64,000 nucleotides of DNA from Chaenocephalus aceratus (GCA_023974075.1 CM043789.1:43551578-43615577), one strand, 5' to 3'; counted from the first letter of the stretch, positions 34,353 through 48,768 are shown. The notes: generated by a model from the sequence alone, not told the origin. Numbers and translations: made by a program.

Positions 34353-37343
34353 TAGGGGCGCCGCCAGATCACATTGGGCCCCACCACCAGGCCCAGGCCA
34401 CGCCAACCAAGCACAATGGCTGTAACCACACCTCCAGAACCCAACCGACTCATCTATGCTTTACATAACTCTACAGGTTTGCATCTATCTTGAAGTCCAA
34501 TACTAACTGCACGATATTTACTGACACTGAGCGGTGAACTTATAACACTGTGCAGACCGCAAATTCTGCTGCAACATTCTGCTGCACTATTTCATTTAAC
34601 AAAAGGGAGGGGAGAGTCAATTATATTGAGTAATTGATTTTATATTGGAACATTTATTTCTCAAACCTGTTTTATGGAAGAGAAAAATATTTCTGATAAA
34701 CTAATCTTTTATCAAACGGTAAATGGTGAATTGATATAACATTTAGAATCATTGAGAAGGGGTTATATCCACAGGGACTGGCTCACCTTTAAATTACAAT
34801 AACATGTATCTGCTTTGGACTGATGAGTATATGATTATTGCATGTTAAATGACTAACACAAACCTTACATTTACGCATGTGCATGTGTCAGGAAGGCTCC
34901 CAAATAATTCTGAGGGGCCTATCCTATTTTTGTAATTGAATGATAATGTGCTAATCCATTACCTTGAGTTGTCTTCACTCAGGAAAACATCCCTATCAAG
35001 TGTTAACCCAATAACTAGGACAGCTCTGAAGGCCAAGGGTCAGAGAGAGAGGGTCCCACTCTCCGGCTGGAGAGAGCACCCCAGCCACGGGCAAGGAGGC
35101 ACGAGGTCGTTCGAGATGAGAGGATTCTAATCTTCAACTTTCTGAGGAGATGGGATGCTTCTTCATCTTTCTGCTCGGTGGGCTCAAGCAGACAACTCTG
35201 CAGGACGAGCGAGGGCTTCAGAGGCTTCTATAATACAAGGTTCCTTGTTTCTTGGAGGAGCAGATGTCTTCCTAACCTCTCCCATCACCGGGGGGACACA
35301 CCTGGATGTGCCACTTGGAATACGCAGTTGCTCTGCTCTCAAGCAGACAGCAGAAGGAATGCAGGCAGATGAGCCTCCATTTCACTGGGGGGATCATAAA
35401 GTGCTCACTGAATGAGCCACAAAAGCAGAGCAATTGGGGGTTTTGAAATGTGGCGCTCTGATGAAGAAGAGTTTTGAGCCAATCAGCACCTCAGTGCTAA
35501 TCTACAGTATCAGGATGCCTTTCCACACCAGACACTCGTTGTCATAAAGAGAGGAGGAGAACGAGTCAGGAGGACACGTTCTTCCAGCTCTCGTCCAATG
35601 AACAGACATGTGTTGAATAGTGGTGATTAATATATTTTAAACCGGATCAGATTACACTTTCGCACTAAACAAAATTAATTAATTAATATTTTCAGATTAT
35701 AAAGTATTGAATAATAAGATATTTCTACTACTATCACAGATAATGTTAATATCCTTAATCATCCAGCAATCAGGCTTAACAACACTACTCTTTAAAGTAT
35801 TATCCATGCACAGAAAGACCTACAATGATGTTTGAAGTACTGGATTACTTTCAGTTTTGGCCCAAAACAAATATTTATAATATTTCATATAACCGTTATG
35901 TAGCATATTTGATCCTCAAATTAGAGAAGTATAATTTAAAGAAATTGATATTCTATATTCAACATTAGATAAACACAGAAGAATCCTTTCCAAGTACCAT
36001 AAGTAGCTCCGGTAAGTATGGCTAATAGGAATAATTGATAGACTTAATTTGGTACAGATCAGTGGTAGCATTTACAAATGTAATAATTCAAGTTTTAAGA
36101 ACGTTTAATCCTTCCTTTCCAGGTTTTTACACCCTTTGAATATTTGCTTAACTTTTCCTTTTCAGATTTTGAACAATGTACTTGACTAAAATGAATGTAT
36201 TGATTTGACTAAGTGCCTTACTCTTGACTAAAGCGTATTTAAGTAAACGTAAAAGTAATCCTAAAATGGAGGACACTGCACTTTTGCAGATTACAGATTG
36301 ATAAAATCACAACTGTGAAGTGTATACCTTAGCTGGATCTCTTAGGATCCTAAGTTTTAAAATGCTTTTGACTAGTGATTGCCTTGAAGTAAATCTTTAA
36401 AGCGGCAAGCTGGTTTTGATTTTATAGTTTGATGAGTGAAATTAACTAATGGTAAATGATAAAAGATATTAAGTTTAAAACAAATATTTAGCTATTTATG
36501 CATCTGTGTTTTATGTGTGTTCATTATTGTGCTTTTGACGAAAGATGATCAAACACTGAGTGACCCGCTCTATCGAAATCAGTCGGAAGTCGCATTTCAA
36601 AATAAACGTGGATTTACGTAAAAAACTATTTTTTAGGGGTTCGGGTGTTTCAATGGACAGCATGGCAAGACTGCAAAGCCTTATGGGGGGACGGGGCTGC
36701 GGAGCCTAAATGTGGATCTGTTGGTCCTGGCCCCAGGGGAGGGACAACTGGTTTAGTATGAATAGCTGCTAAAAATGTACCTGCACTTATTAAATGTCAG
36801 CTGAAAGAGGAGTGAAATGAAAAACCTCAAAACAATTATTTACAATGGACTACGCTTAGCTAACAGACTAATTTCCACCACTCATAGACCACACCCACCT
36901 TTTCTTTGAAAGACTGGGTGACATACTGTCGCCCTTTAGTCCCTCTCTCTTGTCTTTCTCTCCTTTTCTTTTTGAAAGCCTGACTTTGTGAGTCGTTGAG
37001 ACATTGTACGCACGTAAGTACTAGCATCCCTCCTCACATGCTCTCACTCTCTGCTGCTAGAATTAAGTGCGCGCACAGCGTTTGGAGGCAGGACCAAACC
37101 ATTACATGTAAATAGAGGGGGGTGTTCGATGCTTTGGATAATTAACTTTTGAAAGAAAATAAGTTAAATGAATCGTAAGTTTAGTGAGTACATTATCAAT
37201 ATGACGTTATATTAATGTTAATTATTTATGATTGATGAAAGGTTACTTACATTTTTTTCTGAATGTTCTAAAAATGTTTGGGGCCCCTGTCAGTCAAAAA
37301 AGTTAGAATCATCCTAACTTTTCACCCCCTTACGGCGCCCCTG
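34353..37343. mobile_element. 2991-bp hAT-like element with perfect target duplication
   Basis: The 10-bp ends AGGGGCGCCG and CGGCGCCCCT are exact inverted repeats. TGTGTGAG is repeated exactly at 34345-34352 and 37344-37351, the 8-bp duplication of hAT elements. Subterminal GGGCCCC motifs occur at both ends (34376 and 37279). The interior is AT-rich and has no frame resembling a transposase; the longest plausible frames (34936-35415) show no recognised domain. It may be a deletion derivative filled with other sequence. Confidence 0.7.
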
Positions 37344-37351
37344 TGTGTGAG

Positions 37352-38285
37352 TGATGAGCAGGTAGAAGAGAGGATGTGATGATCAGGCAAAACCCAACAG
37401 AACCAGTTTTCCAATGAGATGGTTCTGGTTCAGAGCTGGTGCCGATGCCCAAACGCGAAACCAGTATTTTGTGTTTCCGCTGCAGCAGAACTGACTATCG
37501 GCCTCAAATATGTGTTCAAATCGGGCAAGTTGCTCGTCTGGCACTGAGAACTTATAAATGCATACATCAGAGGCTGTGGTGAACAACGTAAGTGTGAAAT
37601 GATGAATAAAGAATGCTGGTGTATACAAGTCTGGCCTAAATCTTCTGTCAGAAAGATTGCAGCAGTCCAGGGGGTGTAGATATCCAAACTTTAATTGTTC
37701 ACAGGAGTTATGGTGTTACAGGATGTTCGTTTGTTATGTTGTGGTTATCTAGGAAATATAAATAAACAGAGTTGATCAAATTAGTGAATATATATGTGTA
37801 TATATATATATATATGTATGTATGTACAGTTCTCAACATGGCCAGACTTGTAGTGATTCTCACCTATTTTAATACTTTTCACTTCATTCTGAAAGAAAGA
37901 GGTGAAACGTGACGGCCATCTTGGTGTTGATGACGTATGCGAGACGGGAGTTGTAGTTCATTGAGCGTTTCACACAAAAACATGTGTTACTTCACAGTTT
38001 TACGACACATTTTTATGTTTTTGACTTTATCTTTTAAATTGACAAACATCATATGTGTTATTCGTTGCACAATTCAAACGGGATCAAAAGATAACTTCTC
38101 TCTCCATTGACTTCAATACATAATTTTTCCAAAATAAGGTCCCATGGAGGTCCCCCGGAAAGGGAGGGACTTCGCCTCTCTATATAGTTAACCACATATA
38201 TGTCCGTGTGGAAACAATACCCCCAACCTGTAGTTCCATGTGTGAAATATGTGTCAGTGTGTTAATAAGTGATCACTACACTGTC
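37352..38285. other. intergenic, no gene recognised
   Basis: Contains a short (TA)n run near 37798-37816 and a stretch near 38095-38175 related to a dispersed repeat. No coding exon was supported. Confidence 0.45.
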
Positions 38286-38289
38286 GTCA

Positions 38290-38722
38290 TTGTGGGAGTT
38301 AGTCGCGGCAACTACCTTCCACCAGGAACATTGGTGGGGTGAATGCTGGCTATTACATCCTGGGAGACAATGCCTATCCCTTGCAAAACTGGCTCATAAA
38401 AACGTTCCCTGACACTGGACGGCTGACAGACGAACATGTGATCTACAACAAGAACATTTGCAGAGCACGGGTAGTGGTAGAGAACGCTTTTGGTCGACTG
38501 AAGGTGGCGTTGCCTCATGAAAGGAAATGACTGTGATGTGAAACTTGTGAAATCCATGGTGCGGACATGCTGTGCTCTGCATAACCTCTGCGTCATGGAG
38601 AGGCCTATGATGATGGGTGGGATGCACCAGCAGCAGCAGAGCCAGCCAGGGGTAGCAGTGGCACAAGGTGCAGAGGAGTGCAGGGGCATACGAGAGGGTC
38701 TGGTGCGCTACCTGAATACCTA
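38290..38722 (+). pseudogene. PIF/Harbinger transposase C-terminal relic
   Basis: One frame gives GYYILGDNAYPLQNWLIKTF, then ICRARVVVENAFGRLK. Both are Harbinger/HARBI1 nuclease motifs, with the catalytic D of GDNAYPL and E of VENAFGRLK. The continuation RWRCLMKGNDCDVKLVKSM and CCALHNLCVMER is in another frame, so an indel lies right after FGRLK (about 38504). The N-terminal two thirds are missing. Transposase relic rather than a domesticated harbi1 gene, because of the break and truncation. Confidence 0.85.
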
Positions 38723-38725
38723 GAA

Positions 38726-39629
38726 TGTATAATGTAATACCTAAATATTCATTGTACTGTATTGAACATAAATATATCTCTTTTTTTCACATACATGTGT
38801 TTGTCAAATGATTTAAAGAAGACATGTCATGGCCATTTCCACTGATCATAATTCCATTGTTGAGGTCTACTAGAATAGATTTATATTGTGCAATTTTCCA
38901 AACTCACATTGGTTTCTCAGCATCTCTGTAAACTACGTATTCACTGAATTTCACTCTCTGCCTTTAACGGCTCGTTGTAGCTCCAACAGCTCCAGCCCCC
39001 CCTCCCTGTGAGCACAGTGTGCTCTGATTGGTCGGGACGTTGTGAATCGCGCTGAGCTCCGTGTCTTTCCTTGTTTAGCGAAACACAGCGAAACACAGCC
39101 AAACTCACCCTGAGCACACACAAAGTCACAGCCGAAGTAAAAACAATAAGTGTGGCTTGATATTGAGTAAGAAAAAGGTTGATAGACGCTGTGAGGGTCT
39201 GCAGAGAGAATTTTGCCGCGATCCCAACTGTCTGTTATCAGCCTGCAGCCAGAGAGGAGAGATCAGCTGAGCTGCCTGCACTGAGTGTGTGAGGAAGTCC
39301 GTGGATTGGTCAATTTGGACCAATCAGCTTAACGTAACGGCTCCGCGGATTGGTCCATTTCGTTCCGGGTACGTGCTTACGTAATCTCGTACCCGGAAGA
39401 ATTAAATGGATGATGACGTTTCACCAACGAGGCGTTTTGGGGAGGTATTTTCTGTGTTAGAATTGTACTCGCTACAGGGTGTACTTTGAGGGTTTTGTAC
39501 GGTGGCCCTGAGAGGCCAGGGCGCTGCAAATAAAAGAACGCTGCAAATAAAAAAGAAACAGAAACGCCGCGCAAATAAAAACGCCGTGATGCAAATAAAA
39601 AAGCCACAACGGAAGTGAATTACCGGGGA
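38726..39629. other. unassigned sequence with several inverted CCAAT boxes
   Basis: GATTGGTC occurs three times (near 39028, 39303 and 39348), with one CCAATCAGC. The 38941-39360 part is GC-richer than its surroundings and may be a dispersed element. No coding exon was recognised. Confidence 0.35.
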
Positions 39630-39632
39630 CTA

Positions 39633-40010
39633 TTATTGCTGATGCACATGCGGTTTTTTATGCGAGAGAAGAAATTGGTGATTGTGATCATTCGATGTTA
39701 AGGAGATATTATTCCATATTCTCTTCCAATCAATAGTCTGCGTATCATTTTTTAGACCTGCGTTCCATACTGCAGAGATGCCAATATATCCGGTTAATTT
39801 ATCTTGCAGTTTTTTATATATATATGAAGTAGTGCCTCTCACACTGTTTGGACTTAATATGACCTTAACCAATTGATGTGTTGGCAGAGGTTGATTCCAA
39901 GGAACTCCATGTGTGCGCATGGCAGTACGTAGTTGTAAATAGAAAAAGAAGGAAGAGCCAGGCACATTATACATATCTTTCAATTCTTGGAAGGACATCA
40001 AGCCGGCATA
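39633..40010 (-). mobile_element. L1-clade LINE ORF2 fragment
   Basis: The minus strand encodes MSFQELKDMYNVPGSSFFFY, LQLRTAMRTHGVPWNQPLP and WKRIWNNISLTSNDHNHQF. This is the region after the reverse transcriptase palm in fish L1 elements (F.DLK..YN.....F.YLQLR). About 120 codons are open, but both ends are truncated. Confidence 0.65.
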
Positions 40011-40436
40011 TTTTTACGATGAAACATGTCCCAAAATAGCATTTTAAATTGCGGTAAATGTTGCAGCGTCCTGGCCTACACATATTTTACAAACATAAGA
40101 AAACAACTTTATTTAGTGCAAAATCACACCATAATAATGTGTATGTTTTTCACTGAAAGTGATAATGTAAGAAGGATCATTCCCCCTGTCGCAAATCACA
40201 TACACTATCAGTCAGAATAATATAATTCAATATTTATGTTCAAATGTGTTAAGCTCTCGTTCTGTCAAATAAGTGTCACACTGATATATTGTGTTTTACT
40301 TCCAGGTATGGGAACCTGCAGATGGAGAGTCAGGCGCTGATTCAGCAGCTCCGCTAATTATGGCTCCTAAACATTGTCTATTGTTCACATTTAGCCTTGT
40401 CTGAAAATATTGTCACACAATTAATGTCTTAAACTA

Positions 40437-40738
40437 CCGTACTTTTCGGACTATAAGCCGCGACTTTTCCCACCATTTTTTTTGTACAGCTACCGGCCAC
40501 TAGGGAACCTCCTAAATCTATGGATTTTACAGGTACAATTAACCACCTTTATGGGCTCTAGGACCGGTCCGCGCCCGCCACCTTCAAGCGGCGGGAAAAG
40601 CTGGAGGCCGGAAAAGAGTGAGACAGGTAGCGCGCCAAAGTAAAAGTGGAACCGAGAGACAGAACGAGAGCAAGACAGACGGACAATGTAGCTGCTGCGG
40701 CTTATATGCAGGTGCGCTTTATAGTCCGAAAAGTACGG
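40437..40738. mobile_element. TA-flanked MITE, copy 2
   Basis: Same ends as the copy at 18940 (CCGTACTTTTCGGACTATAA and complement), with TA at 40435-40436 and 40739-40740. Orientation is opposite and it is 15 bp shorter. It lies just before the first supported exon of the HECT pseudogene. Confidence 0.8.
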
Positions 40739-40884
40739 TACATGAAATAATGTGTCACACTGACCCAGAGATCCACGTTTGTGTACATTAGAATAGTCTT
40801 TTCTTTCTAAATCAGCCCTCTGATAGCCATGATTTAAAATACTTCAACTTACCGGTCCTATCCCCGTTATGGTTTGTGATTCAG

Positions 40885-42835
40885 GTCTTATTTTCTGACT
40901 CACAAGAGGGCCCGGGAACATCAGGAGGTGTGCTGGAAACTACGTGCTATAGGTATTATACTTTCCTTTCTACAATTCAAGTATGTTTTATATGAAAACA
41001 TCAACAATGTAAACTTGTGTATGTCAATTTCTCAGCAAATATACTCAGCTGGATGCGCCCATTGTAATAGAGGATAAGGATGACTCGGACAGTGTTGAGT
41101 GCAGTCATTCCAGAGGATACAAAGTAAGAGAAAAGTTACCCATACTTCAACTGTGGTTGTTATTTTTCCTGATCAAAAATGTGTGCTATGGTGTACCATT
41201 TAACACGGTCATAATTCATCTGATGACAGGCAATGACTTTCTGAGATAACTGCAAACCTGGCCCTAGAGATTGACCATCGAGATGTCAGCAGATTTAACA
41301 TCCGTCGCTCGAACATCTGGGATGGAGCAGTCAGAGGATTCAAAAGGGCAACATTCTCAGAAAAGAAAGACATCCTGCTGAAATTCTCTGACGATGAAGG
41401 GAGGTTTGAGGAAGGTCTCGATACAGGTGGCCCCAAGAGAGAATTCCTCTCCCTTCTCATGAAAGAGCTGAACAAACGGCCCATATTTGATGGACCTGTG
41501 GAGAGCCGCGACCTGGTCTACAATTCAACAGGTTCTGTGTTGTGTATAATGTTTTAAAAGAACCCATATTTCAACCTTGCAGTGTTTTCAAATATGAAAA
41601 CTGATTTAATATTTCTTTATTCTGCATTATCTTGGACAGCTATCAGAGAGGATGAGTATTATTTAGCAGGGAAGATGATTGCCGTGTGCATGGTGGACCT
41701 GGTCCTAATTTTCTGTCAGAGGATCTGGTCAGCTACATCTCAGGGCAGAGCAGTCTCAAGGCATCTGTCGGAGACATTACAGATGAGGAGGTAGGGAAAG
41801 TCCTACAAGAGGTATGGGAAGGGTGTGAAATTCTAGAATAGGTAAAGAGAGAGTTTTGTCCACTTAAACCATTCTTTCAAGATATACTTCTGGCATTACC
41901 ATTTTTTATAATTACGTGTCATATTTGAAATGTATGGGACTCCGTTATCTCTTCTTTTAGATTCAGAATTCACCCTCAGTGGAGATCCTTCAGGACTTGA
42001 TGATACGGAACAGTGCCATGTTGCAGACTGCTGGGTGCTTCAGACATGTCAGGTCATGTGAAGAAGAAAAAAATGATTGTAGAGGATTACCTGAAGTGGT
42101 ACATAATCCACAGGAACAACACTGCAATCGAAAGGTAGGTTTTTGTATTTCATTGTTAAAATAATTATGAAAAACGTGTTGCTGTTGTCCCATTTTCTTG
42201 CTTACTTACTTCTACATGATGCACATGTATCTTTGCATGCATCTTTTAATTGTATTTTAGATTCAAGGCTGGACTTGAAAGGTTTTTGACAGCTCTGCAG
42301 CAGCATCCGACGGTTCCGACCCCTGCTCTCCGTCATGCCGATGTGAAGCGGTCTGCTGCAGAGATGGGTTATCTGTTCCAGCCTGAATGTAGTCAACAGG
42401 GAAGCAACAGACGGCTCAGGAAGAGAACGCTATGAGTTACTGGGCAGACTATCTTCTCGATTGTGAAGGTTAGTCAATTTGCTCGTTTGATTTTTATACA
42501 CACAGATTATAAAAAGTTCCGGTGTTGATGTAGATAGTATTTACTGTCAATTGATTCCATTGTTCTCTACTTTTTAGAAATTGACAGCTCAGTGACCTTG
42601 GAGGAGGTGTTAATGTTCGCTACACGTGTGCCATGTGTGCCTCCTGCTGGTATGAGTCCTCTGCCACGCCTTCAGTTCCTATGTTCTACAACGTCAACAT
42701 TCCCAATGGCAAATACCTGTGCCAACATTTTTAAAGCTTCCTCTTTTGGACACTTATGGTGCCTTCAAAGCCAACATGAACTTTGGCATTAATAATTCCC
42801 CCGGCTTTGGGTGCCTTTAAACAATTAAATAACTT
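40885..42835 (+). pseudogene. G2E3-like HECT-domain E3 ligase, degenerate copy
   Basis: Likely exons: 40885-40952, 41036-41123, about 41246-41531, 41640-41811, 41961-42134, 42261-42476 and about 42579-42835, with GT-AG borders. Readable HECT segments include [72 protein letters not shown] (the Cys in this last block is the likely thioester residue) and [19 protein letters not shown] ligases pass ubiquitin from this Cys to substrates. The frame is broken at four places: about 41693 (after AVCMV), the A-run at 42067-42073, about 42430 (before [12 protein letters not shown]) and about 42730 (inside NIFK/LPLL). Fish carry many such G2E3-like copies, often among transposons. A functional gene is unlikely unless the assembly has several indel errors here. 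Confidence 0.75.
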
Positions 42836-43369
42836 GTGGTAAAAGTTAATGTTGCCACACACAGTACACAGTCCGTTGTTTTAATGTTGCGGTCTGTCAG
42901 ACCAAAATGTAGTGACGTAAGAGAGATGTGAGTATTTTTCATGGCAGATTTGTCCCATTTCATGTCTAACATGTGAACAACACCACACATTTGTATTGTA
43001 TTGTTATTGTATTCTCGTTAGGTAGACCGTGGTTAAATCAAGAGTTCAGAACATGTGTTAAGATGTTTTACAAATATTTACATAAACACTTCAAAAGGCA
43101 CCTTGTCGTGCAAATGTGCCAATTTGGTTTGGCCACTTTATCATGTTTTTACATGGACTTTGTGAAAGAGTAAAGTTGAATGACTCTTCATTAAATGGTT
43201 TAAAAGTGTTTCATTTTAACGTAAGGACTTGTAAATAAACAATATAATGTCAGCCAGAGGTTACTTGTATCACAGAGGCAGAGGAGACGGGGCACGTCGG
43301 CTCCCCATTCCCCCTAGCATCTGGCCAAGCGTGCGCAGGAAGGCTAAATTAAAAAAGGTCTCTGCTTGA

Positions 43370-43470
43370 GCGATCTCCTCCCTTCTCAAGGCTGCTTCCA
43401 ACTTGAGAAGGGAGTTGCGACTGGGACACTAACAGGACTCGACTGGGATACTAACAGGACTCGACTGGGA
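43370..43470. repeat. short tandem repeat (GACTGGGA.ACTAACAGGACTC)
   Basis: Two and a half copies of a 22-bp unit near 43419-43470, just before a stretch with AAACTATTCAGT-like AT-rich sequence. No function is evident. Confidence 0.6.
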
Positions 43471-43589
43471 CTTACTTTACTTGAGTAAAGAAGTTTATTC
43501 AGTACCCAGCACAACAAATATGTAGGGTTGCGAGTCTGGAAGACACTGGAACATTTAAATTGCCATTACATTAAGTAGAATCGTACTCT

Positions 43590-43895
43590 ATGAGTGAAAC
43601 CGGACAATATAAGAAACATCTCCACTTGCTTGGAACAATCTTCAGCAAGAATTGAAACTGAGCATTCTCATTCCTCTGCATGTTTTTAAAGCTAGGGTAA
43701 ATGAAATGCTTGCTGATACAATGGGCACTTGTAAATGTCTATAACTATGTATCCTGTAAATATAATGTATAATGTCCTTTATTGTTTTATGTTTCATGTG
43801 GAACCTATATGCTGCAGGTCTCCCTTGAAAAAGAGATCTATGATCTCAAGGGACCAATCTGAATAAATAAAGGTTTGAAATGAAATGAAATATCG
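43590..43895 (+). mobile_element. non-LTR retrotransposon 3' end
   Basis: One frame gives WNNLQQELKLSILIPLHVFK then ARVNEMLADTMGTCKCL, the C-terminus of a LINE ORF2. It is followed by CTCCCTTGAAAAAGAGATCT and a (TGAAA)n tail at 43874-43891. Only the end is present. Confidence 0.6.
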
Positions 43896-44347
43896 CATAT
43901 CGCATTTCACCGGACAAACAATTGGATTACTTCACAACCGACAGTCATCCCGGATCAGCTGGACAACACGCCACAATCAGCTGGAGATTGTCACCACCTG
44001 CGCTCATCAAGACAGCGAAAGGAGATGCCGACAGCCAAGGCTGGGAAAGCGGTCGGGTATGTGAAGGCATTAAAACGGGATTGTATATTGGATACATAAG
44101 CTGTATTGGACAATGGCTTGGATTTAATGCTGCAATAATGTCAGCTGTTTGAAACAGTGCGCTCTCCGCAGACAGACAGCCAGAAAAAGAAACTAAAAGG
44201 AACAGTGAACATTATGCCTGTCAAATCTGACGTTACGTTAACAGATGGCGCTGTTGGGATGGGATCTGTAATTGAAAAAATCATTACCCAACACATGGTC
44301 AATAGATGGGAATTGTTTATTGTAAACTGTGAAAAAACAAAACATGC

Positions 44348-45493
<1,146 letters not shown>

Positions 45494-45762
45494 CTAGGGA
45501 CAGAGAAAGAGAGAAAGTCAATCTAAAAAGCATAAATACAGTTTAAGTTAACACAATCAAAACTCACTTAATATCCACCTTGAGTTAACAAAATACTACT
45601 AATCAACTGTTTGTGTTTATTATATTTGTATTGATACAATAATATTCTAACCAAAGTTTATACCAGAGGTGGGGGACTCGAGTCACATGACTTGCCTCGC
45701 ATATGAGAAGAGCAGCACCAGCTGCAAAGAGCCGTGCCTTCACTGTGTTTACCGTCATTAGA

Positions 45763-45948
<186 letters not shown>

Positions 45949-46089
45949 TTCAGAGCTCCATTGTTGAAAATAAAACTCTAGTTTTCATAACCACTGTCTT
46001 TTAACTGATTTCAATGCGGAAACTGGGGTTATCAGGATTTCGTAGGACTTGACTTGCTTGACTCTCACCCCAGTAACTTGAGACTTGCA

Positions 46090-48619
46090 CATGTATGCAC
46101 AGATAGCTGAACTAACATCTCTTTTAACCGCCTTTGCTTTCTCACTGTCTCCATCCCCACCAACTCATAAAGCTGGCAATGTCCTTGATCTCATATTCTC
46201 AAGGAACTGCACTGCTTCTAACCTCTCTGTAAACCCGCTCCACACATCCGATCACTTCTTCATTTCATTCTCTCGAACCCTTTTCAAACATAACGAACTA
46301 ATCTCTTCGCATCCTGCACTTGTCTGCCGTAACCTCCGTTCCCTCTCCCCCTCTACCTTTGCCTCATCGGTGCTCTCAGCCCTCCCTTCCTCTGACTCGT
46401 TCCAACTCCTACTTCCAAACTCTGCTGCAGAAACTCTCCTCTCTACTCTCTCATCCTCTCTGGACTCTCTCTGTCCTCTCACATCTCGGCAGGCTCGTCA
46501 GTCCCCTCCTGCTCCCTGGCTAAATGACGCACTGCGTGCTAATAGAACCGTCCTTAGGGCAGCAGAGCGGAAACGGTGGAAATCCAAACACCGCGACGAC
46601 CTCCTAACCTATCAGGCTCTCCTCTCCTCTGCTTCGATCTCTCAGGCAAAAAGCACTTTCTTTCAAGATAAGATCCAATCTTCCTCTTCCTATTTCAAAA
46701 AACTATTTTCCATCTTCTCCACCCTCTTGGACCCTCCCAAAGCCCCTTCCCCCTCCTCCCTTCTGTCAAGCGACTTTGTTAACCACTTTGAAAAAAAGGT
46801 TGATGATTTTCGCTCTCCTTTTTCTATTTTTTTTTTACTCACCAGACCCTCCGTTCACCCACACACTGACCTCCTTTTCCCCTCTCTCTCCAAGTGAGGT
46901 TCTTACCCTCATTACCTCTGCCCGCCCTACCACCTGTCCTCTGGACCCTATCCCTTCAAACCTCCTTCAGACTATCGCTCCTGATATTCTACCGTTTCTC
47001 ACCCATTTCATCAACACTTCTCTAACTTTTGGTCACTTTCCAAACAGTCTCAAGGAGGCAAGAGTAAACCCTCTCCTAAAGAAACCCACTCTCAACCCGT
47101 CTGATGTTATAAACTACAGGCCTGCCTCTCTCCTCCCGTTCCTGTCTAAAACACTTGAACGCGCTGTCTTTAAACAACTCTCCTGTTATCTCCATCAGAA
47201 CAACCTTCTGGATCTGCACCAGTCTGGTTTCAAGGCAGGTCACTCCACAGAAACTGCTCTCATTGCTGTCACTGAGGAACTGCACACGGCTAAAGCAGCC
47301 TCCCTCTCCTCTGTCATCATCCTTCTGGACCCATCTGCTGCATTCGACACGGTGAACCATCAGATCCTCCTTCGCACTCTCCAAGAACTTGGAGTTTCAG
47401 GCTCTGCACTTTCCCTCCTCACCTCATACCTCAAAGACCGCACCTACAGGGTTACTTGGAGAGGGTCGGAGTCCGACCCTTGTCAATTAGCTACAGGGGT
47501 CCCTCAGGGCTCTGTTCTAGGTCCCCTCCTCTTCTCCTTGTGCACAAACTCGCTCGGATCAGTCATTAGCCCGCATGGTTTTTCATACCACTGCTACGCT
47601 GACGACACCCAATTAATCCTGTCCTTTCCCCGCTCAGAGACCCAGGTCGTCGCACGCATCTCTGCTTGTTTAGCTGACATCTCTGTCCGCTCACCACCTC
47701 AAGCTCAACCTTGACAAGACTGAACTGCTTTTCCGTCCGGGAAAAGATTGTCCCACTCTTGACCTGACAATCAACATCGGCACCTCTGTTGTTTCCCCGA
47801 CTCAGACTGCAAGGAATCTGGGTGTGACCCTAGATAACAACCTGTCCTTCACTGCAAACATCGCTGCTACAACCCGCTGCTGCAGATACACGCTTTACAA
47901 CATCAGGAGGATACGTCCCCAGCTGACCCAGAAAGCGACGCAGGTTCTGGTCCAGGCTCTTGTCATCAACCGCCTAGACTACTGTAACTCGCTCCTGGCT
48001 GGTCTACCTGCATGTGCCATCCGACCTCTGCAGCTCATCCAGAATGCAGCGGCTCGTCTGGTCTTCAACCTTCCTACATTTTCCCACACCACTCCTCCGC
48101 TCCCTTCACTGGCTTCCGGTAACTGCTAGAATTCACTTCAAGACACTGGTACTTGGATGGAACTGGCCCTTCCTACATCCAGGACATGGTTAAACCGTAC
48201 ACCCCAGCGCGTGCACTCCGCTTTGCATCAGCCAAACAGCTCGCTGCACCCGCACTGCGAGGGGGACCCAAGTTCCCATCAGCAAAAACACGTGGGTTTG
48301 GTATCCTGGCTCCAAGATGGTGGAATGAGCTCCCCATTGACATCAGGACAGCAGAAAGCTTACACACCTTCCGGCGCAGACTGAAAACTCATCTCTTTCG
48401 ACTCCACTTCGAGCGATAGAACTATTAACAAAGCACTTATATACTAATAAAGGACTGGCTTATCTAAAGCCAGTTGAGTAGCACTTGAAATGTTTTGGCT
48501 CTATGAAACCTGATGTACTTATATGATTGTTTTCTTGAAGTTTGTATTTTGTTGGTCGAACGCACTTATTGTAAGTCGCTTTGGATAAAAGCGTCAGCTA
48601 AATGCAATGTAATGTAATG
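46090..48619 (+). mobile_element. L2-clade LINE, 5'-truncated, frame-broken
   Basis: Frame segments in order are: the end of the endonuclease domain (LDLIFSRNCTASNLSVNPLH, TSDHFFISFS), a linker with WLNDALRANRTVLRAAERKR, and the reverse transcriptase with NYRPASLLPFLSKTLERAVF, AFDTVNHQ, GVPQGSVLGPLLFSL and the YADD catalytic motif (about 47596). A thumb/C-terminal part follows with LDYCNSLLAGLPACAIRPLQ and WWNELPIDIRTAESLHTFR. The frame shifts near 46790, 47690 and 48115-48150. The 3' end AAGTCGCTTTGGATAAAAGC, with a GGATAA loop and an (ATGTA)n tail, is the UnaL2-type end that recruits the L2 RT. Confidence 0.85.
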
Positions 48620-48768
48620 TATGACTTACTCCCACCTCTGGTATACAGGAGACAGAGGGAGACGGCATCCTGTCACTGCGAGTCTCTGTGTTCTCCGTTC
48701 GTCGTGTTTTTTTTGTCTAATTATTGTCTAAACTTTGTTGTGTGTATGAAACGTCATTTTGAGAGACC

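Noticed and set aside
35155..35415. 86-codon open frame inside the 2991-bp hAT-like element as a transposase
   Set aside because: No DDE, hAT dimerisation or BED-finger motif could be seen in it.
46085..48419. Host protein-coding gene in the 46-48 kb frames
   Set aside because: YADD, GVPQGS and LDYCN motifs and the UnaL2-type 3' end identify a LINE.
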